Source: Bifidobacterium sp. ESL0704 (GTDB lineage Bacteria > Actinomycetota > Actinomycetes > Actinomycetales > Bifidobacteriaceae). From it: 64,000 nucleotides of DNA. The position numbers and the translations under genes are program-made. Shown piece by piece: positions 19,022 through 28,867 of the stretch (position 1 is its first letter; each line of letters begins with the position of its first letter). The notes beneath the pieces were generated by a model. It was not told where the DNA came from. It did no database searches and saw only the letters and a program-made list of their open reading frames with translations. The stretch covers positions 310,001-374,000 of the forward strand of contig NZ_CP113929.1 of NCBI RefSeq assembly GCF_029392075.1, written 5' to 3'.

Positions 19022-19909
19022 TTAGATATCCGAGGCGAGAATCTTGTCTTCGGCCACCTGCAGCAGGTGCTGGCCGTAGGGGCTCTTGCCGTACTTGTGC
19101 GCGGCTTCGAGCAGCTGGTCTCGGCTGATCCAGTCGTTCTCGTAGGCGATTTCCTCGAGGACGGCAATCGGCAGGCCCTGTGCGCGCTCGACGGTGCGCA
19201 CGAACTCGCCGGCCTCATAGAGCGAATCCATGGTGCCGGTGTCGAGCCAGGCGTAGCCGCGGCTCAGCGTCAGCACGTTCAACGATCCGTCTTCAAGATA
19301 CATCTTGTTGAGATCGGTGATTTCCAGCTCGCCACGGGCCGAAGGCTTGACCTGCTTGGCAAAATCGACCACGCGATTGTCGTAGAAGTAGAGGCCGGTC
19401 ACCGCATAATTCGAGGCCGGATGCTCGGGCTTCTCAACGATGCTGACCGCCTTGTGATCCTTATTGAACTCCACGACGCCATAGCGTTCCGGGTCATCGA
19501 CGTAGTAGCCGAATACCGATGCGCCGTGTTGCACCTTGGCGGCCTTCTTGAGCACCTGGCTCAGGCCATTGCCGTAGAAGATGTTGTCGCCGAGCACCAG
19601 TGCGCAGGAATCGCCGTCGATGAAGTCCTCGCCGATGATGAATGCCTGGGCGAGTCCATCAGGGCTGGGCTGGACCTTATAGGAAAGGTTGAGCCCGAAC
19701 TGGCTGCCGTCGCCGAGCAGACGTTCGAAATTCGGCAGGTCCTTCGGTGTGGAGATCACCAGGATGTCACGAATCCCGGCGAGCATGAACACGCTCATCG
19801 GATAGTAGATCATTGGTTTGTTGTAGACGGGCAGCAGCTGCTTCGAGGTCACTGTCGTCAACGGATAAAGACGTGTGCCTGAACCTCCGGCGAGAATAAT
19901 GCCTTTCAT
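19022..19909 (-). CDS. rmlA: Glucose-1-phosphate thymidylyltransferase
   Basis: First enzyme of dTDP-L-rhamnose synthesis, making dTDP-glucose from dTTP and glucose-1-phosphate. It has 295 aa, the usual length. The nucleotidyltransferase signature [18 protein letters not shown] is at the N-terminus, followed by [26 protein letters not shown] and [24 protein letters not shown] stands before ATG 19909. It is the last gene of a minus-strand run wzm-wzt-rmlB-rmlCD-rmlA, nine bases after rmlCD. Confidence 0.97.
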   Translation of the reverse strand: MKGIILAGGSGTRLYPLTTVTSKQLLPVYNKPMIYYPMSVFMLAGIRDILVISTPKDLPNFERLLGDGSQFGLNLSYKVQPSPDGLAQAFIIGEDFIDGDSCALVLGDNIFYGNGLSQVLKKAAKVQHGASVFGYYVDDPERYGVVEFNKDHKAVSIVEKPEHPASNYAVTGLYFYDNRVVDFAKQVKPSARGELEITDLNKMYLEDGSLNVLTLSRGYAWLDTGTMDSLYEAGEFVRTVERAQGLPIAVLEEIAYENDWISRDQLLEAAHKYGKSPYGQHLLQVAEDKILASDI

Positions 19910-19918
19910 AACGTCTCC

Positions 19919-21367
19919 TTAGTCCTGATTGCGTTTGTGATTGGCGAGATAGCTTTCCAAAAGTTGTTCCCAGTCCGTAGGCTCGAAACCTGTCTGGCGA
20001 ATCTTGGAAAGATTGAGCGCGCAGTGATGCGGGCGCTTGGAGCCGCCGGTCTGGGCGGCGTATGTATCCACGGAATTCGCATCGATATATTTCGTATCGA
20101 CGCCTTCGAGCTCGAAGATCTTTGCGGCGATATCGTACCAGGAAGCCACGCGGCCGGAACCGGTGAGATTGTAAGTGCCGTAGTCGCAGTCAGTGTCGAG
20201 CAGGTGGAAGATGCCCTTGACCAGATCGCTGACGAAGGTCAGGCGGCCGGTTTGATCGTTGGGGGCCTGTGCGGTCTGCTTTTGTGTTTCGGCAGCCTGT
20301 TCGGCAAGACCGAGCATGCGGGTGACGAAATTTCTGCCGTCTCCTACGATCCAGCTTGAGCGGACGATGTAGTGGCGGGGGACCGTCGAGACGATGGCGT
20401 CGGCGGCGGCCTTGGTCTCGCCGTAGACGCCAAGGGGCGCGAAGCCCTCGTCCTCCGTGTGCTGTTCCGCGGTCCCGTCGAATACGTAGTCGCTGGAAAT
20501 GTGGACCAACGTGATGCCATGGCGTGTGGCTACCTTGGCCAGGTTGGCGACGCCGTTGACGTTCGTGTTCCATGCCGTCTTGCGTCCGGCCGGGGTCTCG
20601 GCCCTGTCGACGGCAGTGAAAGCCGCGGTATTGATGATGGTGCCGTAGAGGTCCCAGTCATAGTTCCCGTAAACGGCCGGATTGGTGATATCGAACGTAT
20701 CCGAATCGACGAATTCGAAGCTGTCGAGATGATGTTCGTCGACATACTTGCGGATGGCGTGGCCGACCTGTCCGTTGCATCCGGTGACCAGTGTGCGTTT
20801 GGGGGCCATGGGTTTGGCGTCTTTGAGCATCGGGTGGTGCAGGTCGGCCTCGCTGCGCTCGCTCTGATCCAGCGGGATCGGCCAGTCGATCCCGAGGTCC
20901 GGGTCCGCGAGATTGACGAACGTGTACGTCCTCTTCTGCTCCAAAGACCAGTGCGCGTTGACCAGATACGTGTACACCGTGCCATCCTCGAGCGCCTGGA
21001 AGCTGTTGCCCACCCCGCGCGGCACATAGATCGCCCGCGACGGGTCGAGACGGGTCGTGTACACCTGGCCGAAGCTCTCGCCCGGGCGCAGGTCGACCCA
21101 CGCGCCGAAGATCTCGCCGGCCGCGATCGAGATGTACTTGTCCCACGGCTCGGCGTGGATGCCGCGGGTGACGCCTTTCTTGTCGTTGTAGCTGATGTTG
21201 TTCTGCACCGGCCCGAAGTCGGGCAGGCCCAGCGCGGTCATCTTGGCGCGCTGCCAGTTCTCCTTGAACCAGCCGCGGTTGTCGCCGTGCACCGGCAGGT
21301 CGAACACCAGCAGCCCCGGGATGTTCGTCTTGGTGACCCTCAGGTCCTTCTCGAAATCAAATGACAT
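19919..21367 (-). CDS. rmlCD: Fused dTDP-4-dehydrorhamnose 3,5-epimerase / dTDP-4-dehydrorhamnose reductase
   Basis: A bifunctional enzyme of 482 aa for the last two steps to dTDP-L-rhamnose. Residues 1-190 are an RmlC cupin (GLLVFDLPVHGDNRGWFKEN, RGIHAEPWDKYI, VPRGVGNSFQALEDGTVYTY). Residues 197-482 are an RmlD reductase (LVTGCNGQVGHAIRKYV, HISSDYVFDG, GVYGETKAAAD with the YxxxK motif). The C and D activities are separate genes in most bacteria; the fused form is typical of bifidobacteria and some relatives. The start is ATG 21367 with GAGGTTGGAT upstream rather than the TTG two codons earlier. Confidence 0.95.
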   Translation of the reverse strand: MSFDFEKDLRVTKTNIPGLLVFDLPVHGDNRGWFKENWQRAKMTALGLPDFGPVQNNISYNDKKGVTRGIHAEPWDKYISIAAGEIFGAWVDLRPGESFGQVYTTRLDPSRAIYVPRGVGNSFQALEDGTVYTYLVNAHWSLEQKRTYTFVNLADPDLGIDWPIPLDQSERSEADLHHPMLKDAKPMAPKRTLVTGCNGQVGHAIRKYVDEHHLDSFEFVDSDTFDITNPAVYGNYDWDLYGTIINTAAFTAVDRAETPAGRKTAWNTNVNGVANLAKVATRHGITLVHISSDYVFDGTAEQHTEDEGFAPLGVYGETKAAADAIVSTVPRHYIVRSSWIVGDGRNFVTRMLGLAEQAAETQKQTAQAPNDQTGRLTFVSDLVKGIFHLLDTDCDYGTYNLTGSGRVASWYDIAAKIFELEGVDTKYIDANSVDTYAAQTGGSKRPHHCALNLSKIRQTGFEPTDWEQLLESYLANHKRNQD

Positions 21368-21453
21368 ATCCAACCTCGTTTACGTATGTATGTTGCCGAA
21401 CTTTTGATGAAGACAAAACGCGCCACACCTTGCGGGCAGCGCGTGATACGAAA

Positions 21454-22542
<1,089 letters not shown>

Positions 22543-22629
22543 TTACCGGGTGTCGAGTCATGAAAAGAGAAACGGAAATAGTTTCAAGCAATAAGAATTG
22601 AGTGAATTCTAAATTTCTCTATGATGACA

Positions 22630-23400
22630 CTAGAGGTTCTGACGCATCACGTTGAAAGCCTCTTCCGGTTCTCCGTCGAAGATGACGTGGGAGTGGGAGA
22701 GGACGATGCAACGCTGGCAAAGCTCCTTGATCTGGCCTTCGCTGTGGGAGACGATGACCATGGTCTGGCCCTGCTTCTGCTGTTCCTTGAGACGTTCGAT
22801 GCACTTGTGCTGGAAGGCTTCGTCGCCGACGGCGAGGATTTCATCAATCAGGAAGATATCAGGATTGCTGTAGACCGCGACGGCAAAGGCGAGACGCAGG
22901 AACATGCCGGAGGAATAGAACTTCACTTCGGTGTCCATGAAAGGCTCGATGCCGCTGAAGGCAACGATATCATCATACCGTTCGTCGATTTGCTTTTCCG
23001 AAAGGCCGAGAATCGCACCGTTGAGATAGACGTTCTCGCGTCCGGTAAGTTCCGAGGCGAAGCCTGCGCCAACCTCGATGAGGCCCGCCAGACGGCCGCG
23101 AATCAGCACGTCGCCGCTGTCAGGCTGCATCACGCCGGAAATCATCTTGAGCATGGTGGATTTGCCCGAACCGTTGACGCCGATGAGGCCTACGGTTTCG
23201 CCTTCGCCGATGGTAAAGGAAATGTCGTCAAGGGCATGGAACAGTTGGTCGTGGTGCCGCTTCTTCTTCGGCGTGAACAGCTTGATGATTGATTCCTTGA
23301 TGGAGGAATTGGCACGCAGAGAGAAATGCTTTGAGACGTGGCTGACCTGAATAGCCACGCCTTGTGGCAACGTGAGTTTAGGATTTGTTTGTTTCTTCAT
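22630..23400 (-). CDS. Polysaccharide ABC exporter ATPase (Wzt/TagH/RgpD type)
   Basis: Nucleotide-binding subunit of an ABC-2 type exporter for an undecaprenyl-linked polysaccharide, 256 aa. Walker A is GVNGSGKST, the signature YSSGMFLRLAFA, Walker B IFLIDEILAVGDE, and the H-loop VSHSE. It is short and lacks the C-terminal carbohydrate-binding domain of O9a-type Wzt, matching the RgpD/TagH class. The start at 23400 sits one base from the permease stop, so the two are translationally linked. A longer in-frame start at 23430 overlaps the permease and is less likely. Confidence 0.93.
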   Translation of the reverse strand: MKKQTNPKLTLPQGVAIQVSHVSKHFSLRANSSIKESIIKLFTPKKKRHHDQLFHALDDISFTIGEGETVGLIGVNGSGKSTMLKMISGVMQPDSGDVLIRGRLAGLIEVGAGFASELTGRENVYLNGAILGLSEKQIDERYDDIVAFSGIEPFMDTEVKFYSSGMFLRLAFAVAVYSNPDIFLIDEILAVGDEAFQHKCIERLKEQQKQGQTMVIVSHSEGQIKELCQRCIVLSHSHVIFDGEPEEAFNVMRQNL

Positions 23401-23401
23401 G

Positions 23402-24265
23402 TCAGATCTCCTGCGCGAAGCGGCCCTCAAGATGCTTGAAGGTCAGCTCTCCGATGATGAGGAAGAGCAACGAAACGAGGAGGCTTTCTCCGATTCGCAT
23501 CGGCCAAGCGCCTGCAAATTGGAATGTCCTGTCGGTGGCTCCCCACCAGAAACCACGGTGGAAGGATTCCACGCAGATGGCGATGGGATTGGCATAGTAG
23601 AGCTCGAGCACCCACCATGGAACGTGGGCGGCGACCATCTGCCAAGTGTAGAAGCATGGAGCGGCCCAAACGGTGATCATGGCTACCAGATCCGTGATGT
23701 TTTCCGCATCACGATAGAAAACGTTGATGGAGCCGAACAGCAGACCCAAGCCAAATGCGAACAGGCAAATCGAAACGAGCCCCGCGAAGGCAATGAGCAG
23801 GCCTTTGATGTCCGGGCGCCAACCCATGAGCGCGGCACCGATGATAAGCACCACAAGCTGTGGGAAGAAATGGACGAATGCCACTCTCAGCGAGGCCAGC
23901 GGAAACAGCTCACGCGGCAGGTAGATTTTCTGGATAAGTCCGGAATTACCGAGAATCGAACGTGTGCAGTTGCCGAACGCCTCGGTGAAGAAGTTAGTGA
24001 CGATAACGCCAGCAAACAGATAGACCGGGTAGGTCTGGATATTTCCGGCACGCCCCATGCCCATGAACACATCCATGGCCACGTAGAAGACGATGAACTG
24101 GGTAAGCGGCTTGACATAGGTCCACGCCATACCGAGCCAGGAGCCGCGGTAACGAATCCTTACCTCTTTCTTTACCAGCAAATCAAGCAGGTAAAGGTAA
24201 TGAGGTACGTCCAATAACCCCCTGCTTTTGCCTGGGTGTGAGACGATTTCAGATTCTGCTGTCAT
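23402..24265 (-). CDS. Polysaccharide ABC exporter permease (Wzm/TagG/RgpC type)
   Basis: Membrane subunit of the exporter, 287 aa with six predicted helices of the ABC-2 permease family. A cytoplasmic N-terminus contains LLVKKEVRIRYRGSWLGMAW, the standard start of these permeases. Further family segments are VYLFAGVIVTNFFTEAFGNC and LPRELFPLASLRVAFVHF. GGAAAGGTC precedes ATG 24265, making this start better than 24352. It heads the minus-strand rhamnose-polymer operon and is divergent from the epimerase gene at 24438. Confidence 0.93.
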   Translation of the reverse strand: MTAESEIVSHPGKSRGLLDVPHYLYLLDLLVKKEVRIRYRGSWLGMAWTYVKPLTQFIVFYVAMDVFMGMGRAGNIQTYPVYLFAGVIVTNFFTEAFGNCTRSILGNSGLIQKIYLPRELFPLASLRVAFVHFFPQLVVLIIGAALMGWRPDIKGLLIAFAGLVSICLFAFGLGLLFGSINVFYRDAENITDLVAMITVWAAPCFYTWQMVAAHVPWWVLELYYANPIAICVESFHRGFWWGATDRTFQFAGAWPMRIGESLLVSLLFLIIGELTFKHLEGRFAQEI

Positions 24266-24437
24266 CGTGACCTTTCCGATACCTTTGCTGTTTGGTATGA
24301 GTAAACATGCGAACAAGTTAATTTTAAGCTCTGGCATAGAACTGTAGCGCATGAGTCATGGTTGATTTGTGAAAAACCGAACTTCTTCTACAAACTTGGG
24401 GCATCATGTTACGCCTACGCTGATAGACTAAGAAACT

Positions 24438-25274
24438 ATGTCGAAAAGAATTCTTGTAACCGGAGCCGGTGGCTATATAGGCCGGCATGTAGTAAAGGCG
24501 CTGTTGGACGGCGGTCAGGAAGTCATTGCTGCCGACAGACATCCTCGGGATTTGGACCCGCGCGCCAAGCAGGTCGCGATTGATCTTTTTGCTCCTGACG
24601 ATGACTTGTTCGAAAAGCTCGGAAGCCCGGATGTGTGCCTGCATATGGCTTGGCGCGACGGTTTCAAGCACAATTCCGATGCGCATATGGGGGATTTGTC
24701 GGGACATTACCGTTTTATCAGGCAAATGCTTGACAGTGGTTTGAAGCAGATTGCCGTGATGGGCACGATGCATGAAGTCGGCTATTGGGAAGGCGCGATC
24801 GACGAGAAGACGCCGTGTGCTCCGGCCTCGATGTACGGCATTGCCAAGAACGCGCTGCGTTCGGCAACTTTGCAGTTGGCTGACGAGCATCACGCCGTGG
24901 CCCAGTGGATTCGCGCCTATTACATCGTCGGCGATGATCTGCGTGGAAGCTCGATTTTCTCGAAGCTGCTTCAGGCGGCGCAGGACGGCAAGAAGACGTT
25001 CCCGTTCACCATGGGCAAGAACAAGTATGACTTTATTAACGTCGATGTGCTGGCTTCTCAGATCGCGGCCGTCGTCTCGCAGGACAAGGTCAACGGAATC
25101 ATCAATTGCTGCAGCGGCAAGCCGGTTTCCTTGGCCGAACGCGTCGAAGGCTATATCAAGGAAAACAATCTTGACATCAAGCTGGAATATGGTGCTTTCC
25201 CGGACCGTCCGTATGATTCGCCGGCCGTTTGGGGCGATGACACCAAGATTCGTCAGATTATGGCGGAAAAGTAG
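24438..25274 (+). CDS. NAD-dependent sugar epimerase/dehydratase family protein
   Basis: An extended-type short-chain dehydrogenase of 278 aa. The Rossmann motif is LVTGAGGYIGRHVVKALLDG and the catalytic YxxxK is in MYGIAKNALR. LHMAWRDGF and MGTMHEVGYWEG are consistent with UDP- or dTDP-sugar modifying enzymes of the WcaG class. The exact sugar is not known. Placement within the polysaccharide locus, divergent from the exporter, suggests it supplies a modified nucleotide sugar for a side branch. A strong bidirectional terminator follows. Confidence 0.85.
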   Translation: MSKRILVTGAGGYIGRHVVKALLDGGQEVIAADRHPRDLDPRAKQVAIDLFAPDDDLFEKLGSPDVCLHMAWRDGFKHNSDAHMGDLSGHYRFIRQMLDSGLKQIAVMGTMHEVGYWEGAIDEKTPCAPASMYGIAKNALRSATLQLADEHHAVAQWIRAYYIVGDDLRGSSIFSKLLQAAQDGKKTFPFTMGKNKYDFINVDVLASQIAAVVSQDKVNGIINCCSGKPVSLAERVEGYIKENNLDIKLEYGAFPDRPYDSPAVWGDDTKIRQIMAEK

Positions 25275-25309
25275 CGGCAGGTTTTTATAGAACGATTCTG
25301 CTGACTTTG

Positions 25310-25358
25310 AAAGGGCGGTTCGCATTCCCCGCAAGGATTGCGAACCGCCCTTTCGTTG
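25310..25358. terminator. Bidirectional terminator between convergent genes
   Basis: GAAAGGGCGGTTCGCA pairs with TGCGAACCGCCCTTTC around a short loop. A- and T-rich flanks on both sides suit the epimerase gene (plus) and the acyltransferase gene (minus). Confidence 0.9.
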
Positions 25359-25403
25359 CCCTTATAGATTATGCGCAGGAGCTACCCGCGAGTTGCGTCA
25401 TCT

Positions 25404-26564
25404 TTATTGTGTGATCCGTTCACGCCATGGACGAGCGAACATCGCTTTTACGTAAGCAAGTGTCTTTTTATTGAGTACCTGCAGCGCCACACTCAAAGCC
25501 ATGATGATGACGAAGTCTGCGAAGAAGAGGATATAGGCGCCGATAGGGTTCAAAGTGGCGGGATTGACGGCGGTGAATACCTGGATGATGACTTGGTGAT
25601 GAACCAGGAAAATAGCGTAGGAATACTTCGAAAGCGAGCCGATGATCTTGCGTATCGGGCGGATATCAAGCCACTGGCTGATCCAAACGAGGAACAGGAA
25701 GAAGCAGAGACCCACCAGCGTGACGGCAAGATCGCCTTTGACCGGTTTGAAGATCTGCTGCAGTACCAGCAGCACCACTGAAACGCCGCCAAGCCAATGC
25801 GGAACTTTTTTGATGAACCTGACGAAATACATGCCGAACAGCAATTCAGGCAAGCGCGTGGTCAAGAGCAAATCCTGAGGCATATGGTGAACGGGGATAT
25901 GAAGGAGGAGTGTCAACGCATAAAGAATAAGGCCGATCGCAGCTGTAGCCCATGGGTGATTTTTAACACCGTAACGTAGGATCGGGAAAATGACGTAGAA
26001 CAGGACGATGAAGCCGAGGAACCATTCGCCGAGCGTATAGAACGTATGGAAACCGGCGTTGGCAAGATAACCGTCCATACCAACCGCGGAAAGAATCAAG
26101 GTCCATTTAGGAGCTCGAGCTGCAATGACGCCGGCATGAATCATAAGATAGACATTGGCGATGATGAAGGCAATCCAGAACATCGGGTAGATGGATTTGA
26201 AGCGCTTCCAGTAAAAGACCTTCAGATTGAGGTGTTCTTCGTCCTCATAGTTGTACATCAGCGCGGCGCCTGAAATGATGAGGAACTGCGAGACACCGAG
26301 GCTGCCGATGTAGATGCCGAATGGCGAATTGACGAAAATCGGCTTATTGGCCAAAAACGGATTGTTGAAATGAGTGACGACGATCAACAGAACGGAAAGC
26401 GCCCGCACCCAGTCCAAATAGAAGAGGCGTGGCTTGCGATGACGTTGTAGTGCGGAGTTGCCAGACGAGGCAGCTGGCGCTGTGACCTGTATCGGCTGGT
26501 CTGAAGCGTCAGCTGCTTTTGAGGTATTGGTGAATGCTACTGTTTCGGCTTTTGTGTCGCACAT
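25404..26564 (-). CDS. Acyltransferase family 3 membrane protein
   Basis: An integral membrane O-acyltransferase of 386 aa with about ten helices. The family start LFYLDWVRALSVLLIVVTHF places the catalytic-type His near residue 66. The N-terminal 45 residues are hydrophilic. Enzymes of this group add acetyl or succinyl groups to extracytoplasmic polysaccharides. Here the gene lies in the rhamnan-type locus, so it probably acetylates that glycan. AGAGGATA precedes ATG 26564. It is followed closely upstream by the RgpF-like gene on the same strand (61 bp), suggesting co-transcription. Confidence 0.88.
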   Translation of the reverse strand: MCDTKAETVAFTNTSKAADASDQPIQVTAPAASSGNSALQRHRKPRLFYLDWVRALSVLLIVVTHFNNPFLANKPIFVNSPFGIYIGSLGVSQFLIISGAALMYNYEDEEHLNLKVFYWKRFKSIYPMFWIAFIIANVYLMIHAGVIAARAPKWTLILSAVGMDGYLANAGFHTFYTLGEWFLGFIVLFYVIFPILRYGVKNHPWATAAIGLILYALTLLLHIPVHHMPQDLLLTTRLPELLFGMYFVRFIKKVPHWLGGVSVVLLVLQQIFKPVKGDLAVTLVGLCFFLFLVWISQWLDIRPIRKIIGSLSKYSYAIFLVHHQVIIQVFTAVNPATLNPIGAYILFFADFVIIMALSVALQVLNKKTLAYVKAMFARPWRERITQ

Positions 26565-26625
26565 CGTAATATCCTCTGCCTAATACTCCTGTGCTCATCT
26601 GTTGGCTGATGAGAAATGAACTGTT

Positions 26626-28518
26626 CTATTTGTTGACTTGCCTTTTGCGTATCTTTACGAGCGCATCGCCGATGATCGGAGTTCGTCTGATGAGATTTTT
26701 GATGACACGAAGCAAGGCAAAACGGAAACGTTTCCCGACATAGATGTTTTTTGTCGTCTTTTCAAGAGTCTCACCTATCCACGGATCCGTGATCGCCCTA
26801 GTTATTTGACGCAGCTCGAACGACAGATTGGTGATTTCTATCCGGGCAAACCTGTCGGAGAAGATATATGCGGGGAAATAACCGTTCGACTGTGGTACGT
26901 AACAATATGAACGTTCGATGAAATGCAAGAGGGTCTTGTCGATTTTGTTTGGTTCAGGTGGGAAATCAGTATATTTCCAGTTGAGATCGAGCAGGCCTCG
27001 CATTGCTTCTGGGCGGAACCAGAACATGGTGCCCAAGGGCGCGACGGCTTCTTTTTTCGAATCGAGTGGGACGTGAATATGCAATGAATTCTGAAGGAAT
27101 TGCTTGGTTCCTTTGAAATTAGGCCCCCAGGTATGGGTGTAGTTGGGGAAATAATCGGCATGGTTTGGGGGAGTAGGCATGGCGATGCCCAGTCGCGGGT
27201 TATCCTCAAAAAGTTTGATGACGTTTTCTACGTATTCTTTTGTCGGCAGCATGTTTTCGAAGCATTTGTAGCGGAACCCGTCACCAATGGATTGCGGGGA
27301 GAGCTGCGTGACCTTCTTGTCGTGCATGAAGCAGACGTAGTCGTATTTGAAGAGGTCTTTCCCGCCGCCGATGAGGAAAGCGCTCACATCTCGTCCGCGA
27401 TTTTTGATAACTCGGACATCGACGTTATAGGGCAGATTGTTTTCAGCGCAGTAATCTCGAACGATTTTTGCGTTCTTTTCGCTGCCGACAGTGAGAATGA
27501 GGTCGCTTCCTTCGGGCATCGAACGCGCATACTGCATGGTCTGGTCGAGCAAATCCATGTAATAAAGATGCATGATCAGTGCGATTTTTTTATCTGCCGG
27601 AAGTTGGGTACCTTGATTTTGAGGCAACACGAAATCGAGGTGCAGGTTTTTCATCAAATCCGCAAGATTCATAGTGCGCAATGCATTTTGCCAGATGAGA
27701 TCGGTGTCATAATCGGTATGATCACGCAGATATTCGAAGAGGTCAAAGGCGGCGTTACCTACAGATTGATCCATGGTGTCACTGTAATCATGGAAGAATG
27801 AACGCCTCTTGAAAATCGGGCAACGTTTCTCTTCCACTAACTGCTTCGCCGCGAAAGTGATGGGGCCGTATGAGAAGCCTTCAAGGTCGTCGGTATTGAC
27901 GTAAACATCCCATTTGAAGCCTTTGTCCGCGAAACGTTTGGTGAACAGTGATTCATGCAGGCCCACGGAATCGAAATAGCTTTTGATTTCCGGCAGATTG
28001 TCCCAATAATCGCGGAATGCCTTGCTGGTGTGCAGGCTCTTGCGGTACGCATGGAAATGCGATTGGATATGTTCAGGGAGATAGCCATATGGGCTTCTGC
28101 CGAAAGGATCGCCATCCACTTTATGGAATTTGGTGATGCCCCAGAAATCAAGGTCGCGCCGGTCCATGGCCTCGAACATTTCCGAGAACGGGTAGACCGG
28201 GCCCATGATTGTGGCGTTGAAGAGGCAGATTTCGTCGAATTTCGCGAGTTTGTCCCAGCCGTAGGAATCCATCGCGGTTTTGTAGGCCCAGGCATCGAAG
28301 CCTTTGTTGGCACGTACGATGAGCTTGGTGCTGTCTACGAATTTCAGCAGTTTCACACGACTCTCATTGGTGAGCTTGCCGTTGACCACAATAGTGAATT
28401 CGGAGAAGAACGGCTTGAATCCATCGAGTAGGGTGAGCACGTAGTCATCCACGATTCCGTCTGCGTCGTAGAAGAAGAAAATTCCGAGGCGATTGACGTT
28501 AGATTCCGACAATAACAT
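26626..28518 (-). CDS. Rhamnan synthesis protein F (RgpF/GacG-like glycosyltransferase)
   Basis: A predicted polysaccharide glycosyltransferase of 630 aa matching the RgpF family (rhamnan synthesis F). Family segments are GIFFFYDADGIVDDYVLTLL at the start, LIVRANKGFDAWAYKTAMDS, FNATIMGPVYPF, and in the second half IALIMHLYYMDLLDQTM, KNRGRDVSAFLIGGG and DYVCFMHDKK. In streptococci the homologue extends the rhamnose backbone. Together with dTDP-rhamnose genes and a Wzm/Wzt exporter this supports a rhamnose-rich wall polysaccharide. It is probably co-transcribed with the acyltransferase gene downstream. Confidence 0.9.
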   Translation of the reverse strand: MLLSESNVNRLGIFFFYDADGIVDDYVLTLLDGFKPFFSEFTIVVNGKLTNESRVKLLKFVDSTKLIVRANKGFDAWAYKTAMDSYGWDKLAKFDEICLFNATIMGPVYPFSEMFEAMDRRDLDFWGITKFHKVDGDPFGRSPYGYLPEHIQSHFHAYRKSLHTSKAFRDYWDNLPEIKSYFDSVGLHESLFTKRFADKGFKWDVYVNTDDLEGFSYGPITFAAKQLVEEKRCPIFKRRSFFHDYSDTMDQSVGNAAFDLFEYLRDHTDYDTDLIWQNALRTMNLADLMKNLHLDFVLPQNQGTQLPADKKIALIMHLYYMDLLDQTMQYARSMPEGSDLILTVGSEKNAKIVRDYCAENNLPYNVDVRVIKNRGRDVSAFLIGGGKDLFKYDYVCFMHDKKVTQLSPQSIGDGFRYKCFENMLPTKEYVENVIKLFEDNPRLGIAMPTPPNHADYFPNYTHTWGPNFKGTKQFLQNSLHIHVPLDSKKEAVAPLGTMFWFRPEAMRGLLDLNWKYTDFPPEPNKIDKTLLHFIERSYCYVPQSNGYFPAYIFSDRFARIEITNLSFELRQITRAITDPWIGETLEKTTKNIYVGKRFRFALLRVIKNLIRRTPIIGDALVKIRKRQVNK

Positions 28519-28867
28519 AAGGCACTGGTTCTTCCTAAAAATATTTCAATAATGATAATGGCTCTACTACTTTACACGTAACCTAAAGAAAACGATATGA
28601 GCATCGTTAATCGTTCGTTTATAGCGGCCAGGCAAGTACATCGTAGATGGACGCTGCATGTGCCGGTAGTGTATCAAGGTATAGGACGCGTTTATTTCCA
28701 TCTCGTCGCCGGGCTCCATTGCGCGAATCTGCCTTGCCACGTGAGGAAACCGAAAATAGACACGATATCGGCAATGATGATTCATCTCACTGAGGTTTGA
28801 ATGTCGGCTAGTGGGCAGATAGACTGATGGCATACTTTGATTGCTACTGTTGCGGGGGAGGACACAG
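28519..28867. other. Divergent promoter region in the polysaccharide locus
   Basis: About 350 bp between the divergent RgpF-like and GtrII-like genes. It is AT-rich at 28530-28610 and has no credible gene. Promoters for both directions are expected here; I see no clear repeat array. Confidence 0.4.
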